Positions 9,101 to 14,776 of a stretch of DNA of 14,776 nucleotides are shown here, piece by piece. Numbering within the stretch: the stretch's first letter is position 1; each line of letters opens with the position of its first letter. The position numbers were made by a program, and so were the translations under genes. The DNA comes from JAGNXB01 sp964471595. GTDB lineage: Bacteria > Bacteroidota > Bacteroidia > Chitinophagales > Saprospiraceae. The notes beneath the pieces were generated by a model, which worked only from the letters and a program-made list of their open reading frames with translations, did no database searches and was not told the origin of the DNA. Where the stretch lies: the NCBI GenBank assembly GCA_964471595.1, contig CAYYGN010000047.1:1-14776 (forward strand), given 5' to 3'.

Positions 9101-9324
9101 GACAGCACCTGCCAGTCGCAGTGCGATTGCCCGGCAAAAACCACGATAATGGGATTGGCAAAGGGGGGCGCTTCGAAATCTCCGCAAGGGACACCGATTT
9201 CTGCCGGCACACCGCAGCAACAGGCATCCTGCACACAGGCGGGTTGGGACTGGGCACGAATCAGCGGCAGGAATACCGCTCCTATCAGAATGGCTATGCG
9301 GATCACCGGCCGAAAATAAGGCAA
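6199..9324 (-). CDS. Large secreted adhesin-like protein with DUF642-like, HYR-like and SprB-like domains and a type B (CHU_C-like) T9SS sorting domain
   Basis: A surface protein of up to 1041 aa. Order: signal peptide (~7-25, ending 'LIRAQS'); a galactose-binding-like DUF642/choice-of-anchor domain (~47-203: 'CGDFEAPP', 'SGSVDILG', 'QFIDLHGNTPGSM', 'GGVLLDDISLWGC'); about three Cys-rich HYR-like modules (~208-455: 'VTDGCGN', 'VADECGN', 'VTDACGN'); eight 40-41-aa Cys-pair repeats (~459-780); an SprB-like repeat (~785-855: 'CPGLSDGNLTAIATAGAGEYVYRL' to 'GLYALTVRDAQGC'); an Ig-like stretch (~860-937); and a gliding-motility-associated C-terminal domain (~944-1037: 'PNSFSPDNDGINDFF', 'SIYDRWGNALY', 'GWDGTYRG', 'PGVYIYVAEV'). 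No ATG precedes the signal peptide in frame. The candidates are TTG at 9324 and GTG at 9306, and the GTG gives a compact signal peptide. Sugar binding and adhesion are inferred from domain families. Confidence 0.88.
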   Translation of the reverse strand: MPYFRPVIRIAILIGAVFLPLIRAQSQPACVQDACCCGVPAEIGVPCGDFEAPPFANPIIVVFAGQSHCDWQVLSGSVDILGPNYLNWANGNPNGPSQFIDLHGNTPGSMATTLTGMTAGYTYTLTLWYAKNAGAASANCQVQIAGGAWLDETFTASNNGADGWLERCFTFTAQSATAELRFTGSGGVTAGGVLLDDISLWGCPPDEEDPVVNNMPPPLVTSPCPGPPPPPDPLAVTDNCPGNIDIQYQETSIPQSCYYDVQRTWVVTDGCGNSIELSQIVQIRDTEDPHFFAPPQDLVVDCGSDALNEFYSWIQNNGNGIAMDDCDPDVTWQAEFIQEPDPGACGTTTVTFTVADECGNTQSATANFTVADFNPPQILLPAEDITVYCPANPMDSMLVWLGLQGGAFAVDECNPLVWSHDFSGGIDDPVIPVTFTVTDACGNTSGTVADFVQILANDTLRLDTFTCDPAMAGADTSIVQVQGCLSVTIQTVTLRPSDTLTTTVSVCDPAMAGSDTLFLQNTGGCDSLVISHRVLQPSDTLTLMVSTCDPSEAGTDTLFFQNQYGCDSIRITETVYSGQYIQRDSALVCGPGQDFTDTLVVTGGPCDSLFITHYTYVLPDTTFLFDSTCDPTLSGVTTEWLSGWQGCDSLIIRSVSLLASDTTFVTGKVCDLTEAMHDTLYLLNQAGCDSVVYIDIAWVGVDTIWQQAWSCDSNLTGTSAVISPGPFCDTVIVTATFWSPFSLTQEVLTSCDSTGPAADTLFLTGSAGCDSLHVRMYQYSGLALDALVGDETCPGLSDGNLTAIATAGAGEYVYRLGTGAWQDNPAFAGLASGLYALTVRDAQGCERTLTGIVVSEGLAVAVDAGPDREGDPGALLNATATTFPPGLDVQWAATDPLSCTACLSTQLGPLTTSQTVLVTASSPQGCTASTSFRITVRELFRPAVFIPNSFSPDNDGINDFFSVYGNDQVTGLRSLSIYDRWGNALYSEQALPVNDPGTGWDGTYRGMKVDPGVYIYVAEVELADGRVRLYRGDITVVSKGR
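6985..7950 (-). repeat. Eight tandem 40-41-codon repeats within the adhesin gene
   Basis: These encode adhesin residues ~459-780. Each unit follows the pattern TL.....CDP..AG.DTLFL.N..GCDSL.I....L.PSD. The first Cys of the units falls at residues 467, 507, 548, 589, 629, 670, 711 and 751. The second follows 17 or 18 residues later (484, 525, 566, 606, 647, 688, 728, 769). The regular pairing suggests one disulfide per unit in a rod-like stalk. DNA identity between units is low apart from short patches such as GCCGGCCATGGCGGG, so the duplications are old. Confidence 0.85.
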
Positions 9325-9475
9325 TTGCCGTCATTGCGTTACCGATCTCTGCCGGCCGCGAAAACAGACAGAGGATCGTTTCTGTGCGCCCATCGGTTTT
9401 TGTCAGGTTTTCATCCGGAGAGGAGGGGATGCATGAAAAGTGATTTTGCCATCTTTGGGGATGCAGCACATCTCC

Positions 9476-10441
9476 ATGCTCCGTAAATCGGGTATTTTCC
9501 TCGTCCCGCTGGTTGTTCTTTTTCTGAATGCCCACACACAAACATTGCCGGACAGCCACACGGACGGCGTCTATTACGAAGTCAACGGGGCCCGTCTATG
9601 GACGGTTGCCTGCGGATCCGGTCCTCCGCTTTTTTTCATAGCCGGCGGGCCTGGCGGGACCCATTATGGATTGCGCAGTTTTGATTCGCTGGCCGATAAA
9701 CATACCCTCGTGTATTACGATGCTTACGGCCGGGGGAAATCCGATACGGCACAGTCCGTGACCGCCTACAGCCTCGACCGGGATATCAGGGACCTGGAAG
9801 GCCTGCGCCAGGCCATGGGATTTGAGAAAATAGCCATCCTCGGGCATTCCTACGGCGGGGTGGTGGCACAGGGATACGCGTTGCAATACCCCGATCGCGT
9901 GAGCCATCTGATCATCGCCAATTCTTTCCACAGCTTCCTGATGTGGCAGGCCAATGACGACAATTGCAACCATGAGATTCGCACCAATTACCCGGAAGTC
10001 TGGGACACCCTCATGCACGTCCGCGCCCAGGGTTATGTCTCCAGCGACCCGGTCCACCAGGAGATCTACGGCAGGGTGCCTTACGGATTTTTGTATGCCT
10101 ATAACCCCGACAAATTTGTCAACCGGCGCAGGAAGCCCTATCCCAATGCCTTCAATTCGGCTTTGTATTACCAGATGGTGGGCAAAGACGGCGACTTCAT
10201 CGTCGGTTCGGATATTGGCACTTTCGATTATCGCCAGCGCCTCCGGGAGCTGACCATGCCCGTCCTCGTCGTCGGCGGGCGGTTTGACCGGGTGGCCGTT
10301 CCAGCGGAAATGGTCAAATACAAGACCTACTGTCCCCAGGCCCGTTATGTCATGTTTGAAAAGAGCGGTCACAATCCCCAGGTGGAAGAGCCCGAGGCCT
10401 ACTTCGCCCTCCTGCGCGAATTTCTGAGCGGCCCCGAATAA
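9476..10441 (+). CDS. Exported alpha/beta hydrolase, proline iminopeptidase-like
   Basis: A 321-aa hydrolase from the ATG at 9476. The N-terminus MLRKSGIFLVPLVVLFLNAH is a compact signal peptide, so it probably acts in the periplasm or outside the cell. The fold is shown by the oxyanion-region motif 'FFIAGGPGGTHYG', typical of prolyl aminopeptidase-type (S33) hydrolases. The nucleophile elbow 'GHSYGG' gives Ser at about residue 125. A late 'VVGGRFDRVAVP' carries the candidate acid Asp, and 'KSGHNPQVEEP' the catalytic His. Other in-frame starts are ATG 9461 and GTG 9440; a purine-rich AGGAGGGG at 9421-9428 is better spaced for the GTG. The exact substrate (peptide, ester or lactone) cannot be read from sequence. 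It is divergent from the adhesin gene and ends 9 nt before the stop of the convergent gene. Confidence 0.88.
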   Translation: MLRKSGIFLVPLVVLFLNAHTQTLPDSHTDGVYYEVNGARLWTVACGSGPPLFFIAGGPGGTHYGLRSFDSLADKHTLVYYDAYGRGKSDTAQSVTAYSLDRDIRDLEGLRQAMGFEKIAILGHSYGGVVAQGYALQYPDRVSHLIIANSFHSFLMWQANDDNCNHEIRTNYPEVWDTLMHVRAQGYVSSDPVHQEIYGRVPYGFLYAYNPDKFVNRRRKPYPNAFNSALYYQMVGKDGDFIVGSDIGTFDYRQRLRELTMPVLVVGGRFDRVAVPAEMVKYKTYCPQARYVMFEKSGHNPQVEEPEAYFALLREFLSGPE

Positions 10442-10450
10442 GACCGCAGT

Positions 10451-11290
10451 TCAGTCCTTGTGGACCAGGGTGTAATGGAGCAGGGTGGCACCAAAAGCTT
10501 CTCCGGCTGAATCGCCGTTGAAATCCAGCATGACGGGACGCCCGCAATACGATTCGGCCATGCTGCGATAGAGCTCGGTCATCGCTGCCCGACCTGAGGC
10601 ATCCGGCGTGTGGGCATGCAACAGCCGAAACATATATCCATGACCGGCCACAAAGCCGCCGGCCGCCAATAGGCCGGTCTCTGGCTTTTTGATGGCCGTC
10701 GGGATCCATTGTCCCCGATGCATGGCCTGATAGATGATCCGGTGGTAGCGATGCCTGTCCTTTTCCTTGCCTTTGTAGTCGGGGGCGTGATGCATCCAGA
10801 AGGCCGTGATTTCTTCCGGAGAAGGCTGGATATATGCCCATGGCTCCTCTGGCGCCGTCACCGCCGCAGTAAACTTTTCCGAAAGAACGGGGTAAGTATC
10901 ATACAGAGGAAGGAGAAAGCGCTTTTCCCTCCTGGACCTGAGACCAGCCAGCGAGATATTGCCTTCCCAGGCCAGCAGGAGCTCCCGGGTGCGGGAAGGC
11001 AAAGCCCTGAGGAGGGACAGGATGCGGGAGCGACTCATGACATGCTGGGAAAAGGGCCCTCCGGGGGCCAGGTGCCAGGGTTGGCGATACACCTTGCGCA
11101 GGAGCATGTCGCGTCCGTGGAATAGCGGCAGGACCGTTTCGTAATCCCCTTCCACCAGCCCCGACCACTCCTTGCTCACCGCATTGAGAAACCAGGTATA
11201 GCCGGTAAATAGGGGTTGGGTGGCATAATGCACACAGGAGTCCCATTTCAAACGGTCAATCTGGGCGGCGGGAATGAGCTGTATGGACAT
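10451..11290 (-). CDS. FemAB/GNAT-like protein of a Bacteroidota family
   Basis: A 279-aa soluble protein. I recognise the layout of a hypothetical family common in Bacteroidota with an acyltransferase (FemAB/GNAT-like) fold. The N-terminus 'IDRLKWDSCV', then 'GYTWFLNAVSKEW..LVEGDYETVLPL', is the usual opening. The C-terminal part 'AAGGFVAGHGYMFRLLHAHTPDASGRAAMTELYRSMAE' followed by 'VMLDFNGDS.GEAFGA' matches the acyl-CoA-binding half of such folds, where the usual end is '..LDFEGS..'. No signal peptide or membrane segment is visible. I start at the ATG at 11290 (MSIQLIP); a TTG at 11317 could add 9 residues but is less likely. Its substrate is unknown. It converges on the hydrolase gene and is divergent from the sigma-factor operon. 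Confidence 0.75.
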   Translation of the reverse strand: MSIQLIPAAQIDRLKWDSCVHYATQPLFTGYTWFLNAVSKEWSGLVEGDYETVLPLFHGRDMLLRKVYRQPWHLAPGGPFSQHVMSRSRILSLLRALPSRTRELLLAWEGNISLAGLRSRREKRFLLPLYDTYPVLSEKFTAAVTAPEEPWAYIQPSPEEITAFWMHHAPDYKGKEKDRHRYHRIIYQAMHRGQWIPTAIKKPETGLLAAGGFVAGHGYMFRLLHAHTPDASGRAAMTELYRSMAESYCGRPVMLDFNGDSAGEAFGATLLHYTLVHKD

Positions 11291-11439
11291 GAAAGAGAGA
11301 ATCAGGATGTGGAACAAACCGGAATTTCAATAGTTCGTCGTACCAGATCGGTCATTGGTCCAAGTATGGGTCTGTGGTAAAAAAAATCAAAAGAATTTTA
11401 CACCCGGACAACCGAAATCAATTTTATCCCGTCTCTACC

Positions 11440-12033
11440 ATGAAAGCACCCGATATGAGTCGCGTTGTGGTCTTGCGTTCTGTTCATACCCTGGCTGATC
11501 AGGTTCGTGCCTGCCGGCGAGGTGACGAGAGAGCGATGGAATGGGTTTTCCGGCAGTTGTCGCCCCGCATGATGGGGGTTTGTCGCCGGTACCTGTACCG
11601 CCACGACCTGGCCCAGGAGGCGCTTTCGGGCGGATTTGCCCGCGCTTTCGATCAGTTGGACACCTTGCGGGAAGGTCAAAAATTCGAAGGATGGCTGAAG
11701 GCCATTGTGGTCAGGGAGTGCATCGACACCCTGCGGAGGGAGCAGCGGTATCTCTTCGCCGAAGACCCCGGATTGCTGCCGGACATCAGCCTCGCACCGG
11801 TGGGTGAAGATTCCATGGCTGCCGGCGATCTTCTGAAGATCATTGACGCTTTGCCCGCCGGATATCGCACTGTTTTCAACCTGTATGCCGTGGAAGGTTA
11901 CAGCCATGGCGAGATTGCCGATATGCTGGGGATCTCCGAAAGCACCTCGAAAACCCAATACAAAAAAGCCAGGGCGGCCATCCAGACACGGTTGCCTGAA
12001 GCGAGCAAAGAGACGAGTTATGGATCCTGTTAA
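11440..12033 (+). CDS. ECF-type RNA polymerase sigma factor
   Basis: A 197-aa sigma-70 family factor of the extracytoplasmic-function type, which directs RNA polymerase to a special promoter set. Region 2 spans ~20-78: 'LADQVRACRRGDERAMEWVFRQL' followed by 'RAFDQLDTLREGQKFEGWLKAIVVRECIDTLRR'. Its usual D-E-D-x-V-Q-E core is replaced by 'HDLAQEALSGGFARAF', a somewhat divergent form. Region 4 spans ~130-185: 'IDALPAGYRTVFNLYAVEGYSHGEIADMLGISESTSKTQYKKARAAI', a clear helix-turn-helix. I use the ATG at 11440; ATG 11455 and an upstream GTG at 11374 are alternatives. The last 14 nt overlap the next gene, so the two are probably translationally coupled. No clear TAnnTTTG promoter is visible upstream, which would fit autoregulation by its own promoter type. 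Confidence 0.92.
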   Translation: MKAPDMSRVVVLRSVHTLADQVRACRRGDERAMEWVFRQLSPRMMGVCRRYLYRHDLAQEALSGGFARAFDQLDTLREGQKFEGWLKAIVVRECIDTLRREQRYLFAEDPGLLPDISLAPVGEDSMAAGDLLKIIDALPAGYRTVFNLYAVEGYSHGEIADMLGISESTSKTQYKKARAAIQTRLPEASKETSYGSC

Positions 12034-12856
12034 AAAAACCTTCCGGGACGCATTTGCGGAATTTGAACAGCCTGTCGGCGAGGAGCTGTGGGCTGCTGTC
12101 CAGGCCAAACGCCAGCGCCCGGGCCAGGGCCCGCAGATTGTCCACATGCGCCGCCACCCCCTCGTCAGGATAGCTGTGGCAGCCGTCTTCCTCCTCGGCT
12201 TGTCCGCAGGACTTTGGGTGGCCTTGCAGCCCGCCGGTCCCGCCATCAACCATCCGGATGTCATGGAGCCGCCCATGGCGTTAGAAATCCCCTCCGGGAA
12301 GTCACTGTTGCCGGCCCCGGAAGTTCGTGAAGCCGACGCAACGGTATCGAACATACAGACTTCCCCCACGCGAAAAATCCGAACCGCCAATTCCAGGAAT
12401 GGGGCCGCAGCGGCATTCCGTCCCGTAACGGAGCAGCCGGCGCGATTCGGCGAGGAGGCCCCCCTCCCCCGTATAACCGGAAGGGAGTCCATGATCGCCT
12501 CCCGGCAGCCTTCGTTGCAAACCATGATCACCCCTGCTTTCAGGGCCACCACCGCAGAGGAAACCATTTCCTTGACGGATGATGCCATCGCGGAAGGTCG
12601 CCCTGTACCCTGGGCGGATGCCCGTCCCCAAAATCCGCTGACGGGGATAGCCGGACGGCCTCTGGACACGGAAGGGCTGCTCAAAAAGACCCTGTTCCGC
12701 AAAAAAGACAAAACGCCTCCGCCCTCGCTGCCGCCCGCTGAAGAGGTGACTGCACCTCAAAGAGTGTTGGCCGCCATCGAAAAAGTACGGCCCCGCCTTG
12801 TCGACGACCTCCTGGCCCTCGGCAGTCGGGAAACCGAGATCGAAATCAACTGGTAA
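12020..12856 (+). CDS. Single-pass membrane protein, probable anti-sigma regulator of the adjacent ECF factor
   Basis: A 278-aa protein with a short cytoplasmic N-terminus (~1-46: MDPVKKTFRDAFAEFEQPV then GEELWAAV). One transmembrane helix follows at ~47-69 (VRIAVAAVFLLGLSAGLWVAL), then a long, largely disordered Pro/Ala/Arg-rich periplasmic part. A short conserved-looking tail (~247-278) ends in 'RLVDDLLALGSRETEIEINW'. The ATG at 12020 overlaps the sigma-factor stop by 14 nt. Position, overlap and topology are those of anti-sigma factors, and the 'F..FE.PV..ELW' start resembles Bacteroidota proteins in this position. There is no zinc-binding HxxxCxxC motif, so it is not a classical ZAS protein. 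The regulatory role is inferred from context, not from a recognised domain. Confidence 0.75.
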   Translation: MDPVKKTFRDAFAEFEQPVGEELWAAVQAKRQRPGQGPQIVHMRRHPLVRIAVAAVFLLGLSAGLWVALQPAGPAINHPDVMEPPMALEIPSGKSLLPAPEVREADATVSNIQTSPTRKIRTANSRNGAAAAFRPVTEQPARFGEEAPLPRITGRESMIASRQPSLQTMITPAFRATTAEETISLTDDAIAEGRPVPWADARPQNPLTGIAGRPLDTEGLLKKTLFRKKDKTPPPSLPPAEEVTAPQRVLAAIEKVRPRLVDDLLALGSRETEIEINW

Positions 12857-12875
12857 TCATCTAAAATCCTGAATC

Positions 12876-13850
12876 ATGAAAACGTCCTGCCTGCCTGCGG
12901 GCATCATGGCCCTGCTTTTTCTCCTGATGAGCTTTACGGCCCCCGCCCAAAGTGAAAAGAGCGATCAACTGAAGGAAAAGATCCGCGCTGCCACCGAGAA
13001 AATGGAGAAGGATCTGGCCGAACTGGAAAAGAAACGCGAAGCCGGCGAAATCAATCTCGAAGAGTATGAGGATGCCCTGGAAGACATCGTCGATGACCTC
13101 GAAGAGTCGGTCGACAGGATGGAATCCGACCTGGAGGAAGCCTTCGAGTGGAAGGAAGACGAGTTCTTCAGCGTGGAGTCCGACAGCAACAAGAACAAGA
13201 TCAATATCAAACTCGGCAAGAAGGAAAACGTCAGGCGGACCAAAACCTACTTTCTGATCAATTTTGGTCCGACCGATGTCGTGGTCAATGACGAGAATGA
13301 AAATGTGATCAACCCGACGTACAAACCCTGGCGTTCGTGGAGCGGCAATGTGGGGATGTTGTTTTCCACCCGGCTGGGAGGCGCCAACTCATGGGTGTAT
13401 GTCAACTATGGTCTCCTGTGGAAATTCATGTACCTCGAGACGAAGGACGATGTCCAACTCAGCCTGGTGGATGACGAGCCGGAGTATATCACCTCTCCCT
13501 ATGCTTCCACATTGAAGCATTCCCAATTCAGCCGCCAGTCGCTGGTATTGCCGGTCCAATTGCGATTTGCCGGCAAGGGGGCCGATGCCTTCAATCTGAT
13601 GCTGGGCGGATACGGAGGGATACGGCTGTATGCCTTCCAGGATGTAGAATACAAATCGGAAATCGGCGAAGAGGCTCGTCTTCGTCTCCGGGACGATTAT
13701 CATACCAATCTCTGGAATTATGGTGTCACGGCAGCTGTAGGCCAACGCTGGTGGCAGCTCTATGCCGACTACGAATTGAGCAACCTTTTCAAGGACAATC
13801 CCAACTACGACTATCAAGTCGTGAATGCGGGGGTCCAGTTTTTTTTCTGA
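12876..13850 (+). CDS. Outer-membrane beta-barrel (porin-like) protein with N-terminal coiled coil
   Basis: A 324-aa envelope protein. Residues 1-25 are a signal peptide ending 'FTAPAQ', with likely cleavage before Q or S. Residues ~26-95 are a highly charged Glu/Lys/Asp heptad-rich coiled coil. Residues ~120-324 alternate polar and hydrophobic residues with aromatic girdles ('YFLINFG', 'SWVYVNYGLLWKFMYL', 'LMLGGYGGIRLYAF', 'WWQLYADYELSNLF') and end in 'VQFFF', the C-terminal aromatic signal for barrel insertion. It starts 19 nt after the membrane protein gene, so it is probably the third gene of the sigma-factor operon and a likely target or sensor of it. The coiled coil would lie in the periplasm and could contact the anti-sigma protein; that is inference. 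Confidence 0.85.
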   Translation: MKTSCLPAGIMALLFLLMSFTAPAQSEKSDQLKEKIRAATEKMEKDLAELEKKREAGEINLEEYEDALEDIVDDLEESVDRMESDLEEAFEWKEDEFFSVESDSNKNKINIKLGKKENVRRTKTYFLINFGPTDVVVNDENENVINPTYKPWRSWSGNVGMLFSTRLGGANSWVYVNYGLLWKFMYLETKDDVQLSLVDDEPEYITSPYASTLKHSQFSRQSLVLPVQLRFAGKGADAFNLMLGGYGGIRLYAFQDVEYKSEIGEEARLRLRDDYHTNLWNYGVTAAVGQRWWQLYADYELSNLFKDNPNYDYQVVNAGVQFFF

Positions 13851-13873
13851 TCTGATTTGACGACTATTCGGAT

Positions 13874-13896
13874 GATGGCGGTGAAAAGCCGTCATC
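13874..13896 (+). terminator. Hairpin after the beta-barrel gene (no T-run)
   Basis: GATGGCGG (13874-13881) pairs with CCGTCATC (13889-13896), 8 bp with one G-U and a 7-nt TGAAAAG loop, 24 nt after the stop codon at 13850. No T-tract follows, so it may protect the 3' end of the operon transcript more than it terminates it. Confidence 0.35.
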
Positions 13897-13928
13897 TCCG
13901 GATGGCCACCCGGCAGAGTGCGTTGACC

Positions 13929-13940
13929 GGATGGCCATCC
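13929..13940. repeat. 12-bp perfect palindrome with an upstream direct partial copy
   Basis: GGATGGCCATCC is its own reverse complement. Its left part is repeated directly 29 bp upstream: CCGGATGGCCACC at 13898-13910 against CCGGATGGCCATCC at 13927-13940. It could be a binding site for a dimeric protein or only an accident of GC-rich DNA. Confidence 0.5.
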
Positions 13941-13950
13941 ACCAAGGCGA

Positions 13951-13980
13951 GAGGCGGCACCCGTAAGGGGCCGCTTCTTC
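13951..13980 (+). terminator. Probable intrinsic terminator of the sigma-factor operon
   Basis: GAGGCGGC (13951-13958), a bulged A and CCC pair with GGG and GCCGCTTC (13967-13977) around a GTAA loop. This makes an 11-bp GC-rich stem with one G-U. The downstream TTCTTCC is only a weak T-tract. It is the strongest structure downstream of the barrel gene and the most likely end of the operon transcript. Confidence 0.5.
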
Positions 13981-14026
13981 CATTTGAGGAGAGGGGTACG
14001 TAGGAAGGAGATGGCCCAATTTTGTG

Positions 14027-14078
14027 AAACAGTTTCTGAAACAGTCTCAAACAGTCTCGTCTCGTATTAAACAGTCTC
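14027..14078. repeat. Phased short direct repeats AAACAGTCTC
   Basis: AAACAGTCTC occurs at 14039-14048, 14049-14058 and 14069-14078. The first two are head to tail and the third lies exactly one 10-bp unit further on. A variant, AAACAGTTTC, sits at 14027-14036. GTTTCTGAAAC at 14032-14042 is an inverted repeat. The cluster lies between convergent genes, just after the stop codon of the AT-rich gene at 14093, at the point where base composition changes from GC-rich to AT-rich. Confidence 0.8.
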
Positions 14079-14092
14079 CTTAGCTGTTGTGC

Positions 14093-14764
14093 TCAGTTTT
14101 CTATTTTTATTCTGATACTTTCATAATCTTTTGAATCTATCACACAACTAATTTTTTTCATTCCTTTTAGAGGAATGTTTAAAGGATTGTTGTCTGTTGG
14201 TGCAATAAGAATTCTATATTCATTCTGCCAAATAAATTCTTCATTTTTGTGATGAAGTGAGATGTCACCGTTAAAAGTTTTTGGATTATAGTATTCTACC
14301 TTTTTACGAGAATACTCAAGTTTTAAATTCTCTAACGATTTATCCAAAATTTTAAAGAACTGCTTCCAATCATAGATCAACAAGGCTTTATCTCCCATTC
14401 CAAGAAGTTTGTCGTTGAAAGTCGCTGGAGGTTGTCCAGGTTCAATCTCCATCCAATGCAATGAACAACAATTTATTCGTGGTTCAGACAGGTGTTCCAT
14501 GTATTGCCCATTAAAACCTTTCATGACTTTATGTAAATGGATTTCATAGTCATCCTTTTGAACGGTTAACATTGTTAACTGCTCATTTTTAAGGTTCAGT
14601 TCTCGAGGATCAAGTCTGCCAGTTCCGTCTTTTGAGTTGTCACGGAAGTCTTTAAGACTTTTGAAGTACAAGTATTCATTTTCGAACATGTCTTCAATAA
14701 ATTTAGCCTTATGTATTTTAGTTAGTCGTCCCTTAAAAACCCCCTTCAAGACCAACCCAGGCAT
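14093..14764 (-). CDS. Hypothetical protein, weakly DUF2971-like, AT-rich and probably acquired
   Basis: A 223-aa soluble protein with no signal peptide or membrane helix. The start at 14764 is firm on the upstream side because an in-frame TAA immediately precedes the ATG. The N-terminal 'FENEYLYFKSLKDFRDNSKDGTGR' and the C-terminal 'EEFIWQNEYRILI' followed by 'IPLKGMKKISCVIDSKDY' have the order and spacing seen in DUF2971-type proteins (an 'E.lYFs....fND' opening and a late 'W..E.EyRi'). I cannot confirm family membership by eye. Codon use is strongly AT-biased, unlike every other gene here, which suggests horizontal transfer. Such orphan proteins are often found in mobile or defence-rich regions, but nothing else in view supports a defence role. 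Confidence 0.72.
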   Translation of the reverse strand: MPGLVLKGVFKGRLTKIHKAKFIEDMFENEYLYFKSLKDFRDNSKDGTGRLDPRELNLKNEQLTMLTVQKDDYEIHLHKVMKGFNGQYMEHLSEPRINCCSLHWMEIEPGQPPATFNDKLLGMGDKALLIYDWKQFFKILDKSLENLKLEYSRKKVEYYNPKTFNGDISLHHKNEEFIWQNEYRILIAPTDNNPLNIPLKGMKKISCVIDSKDYESIRIKIEN

Positions 14765-14776
14765 TTATACGCTTGC

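Noticed and set aside
8873..9559. A 228-codon minus-strand frame in a different register covering the adhesin start and the hydrolase signal peptide
   Set aside because: It overlaps two genes supported by signal peptides and domains. Its own product is Arg/His-rich with no family features.
10442..10450. Shared terminator between the convergent hydrolase and FemAB/GNAT-like genes
   Set aside because: Only 9 nt separate the stop codons and no stem with a T-run is visible there.
11398..12711. A 437-codon minus-strand frame opposite the sigma factor and membrane protein genes
   Set aside because: The sigma factor on the other strand is certain. The antisense product has no recognisable domain.
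14027..14078. Possible CRISPR array
   Set aside because: The repeats are only 10 bp, mostly contiguous and without unique 30-40 nt spacers; no cas gene is nearby.

Overview
The window comes from a member of the Bacteroidota, most likely the Saprospiria (Saprospiraceae-like). Support: a secreted protein with a type A and another with a type B (gliding-motility/CHU_C-like) type IX secretion sorting domain; Cys-rich HYR-like domains and 40-41-residue 'CDP..AG.DTL..GCDS' repeats that I associate with Saprospiraceae surface proteins; the long (~670 aa) form of urocanase; a Bacteroidota-type TAnnTTTG promoter element; and few Shine-Dalgarno sequences. Most of the window is GC-rich. The last ~700 bases are clearly AT-rich.

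Layout. 1-573 is the 3' end of an rRNA operon: the last ~320 nt of 23S rRNA, a spacer without tRNA, 5S rRNA and a strong intrinsic terminator. 770-2665 (minus) encodes a secreted HYR-like protein with a T9SS type A tail. 2913-4118 (plus) encodes an unusual fusion of an FMN-binding split-barrel (Nim/PPOX-like) domain with a DinB-like domain, behind a plausible Bacteroidota promoter. Converging on it are hutU (4143-6164, minus) and, just upstream of hutU, a 1041-aa multidomain surface adhesin (6199-9324, minus). 9476-10441 (plus) encodes a secreted alpha/beta hydrolase of the proline iminopeptidase type. It converges on a FemAB/GNAT-like protein gene (10451-11290, minus).

11440-13850 is a compact plus-strand operon: an ECF sigma factor, an overlapping single-pass membrane protein that is probably its anti-sigma regulator, and an outer-membrane beta-barrel protein with a periplasmic coiled coil. 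Together they look like a cell-envelope regulatory module. It is followed by ~240 nt of structured intergenic DNA with hairpins, a 12-bp palindrome and phased 10-bp AAACAGTCTC repeats. Beyond lies an AT-rich minus-strand gene (14093-14764) with weak DUF2971-like features, which looks horizontally acquired.

The strongest candidates for something undescribed are the phased repeats at the compositional boundary with the AT-rich gene, the PPOX-DinB fusion, the phage-fibre-like insertion inside an HYR protein, and the sigma/membrane protein/barrel module. I see no CRISPR array, transposase, integrase or recognised defence system.
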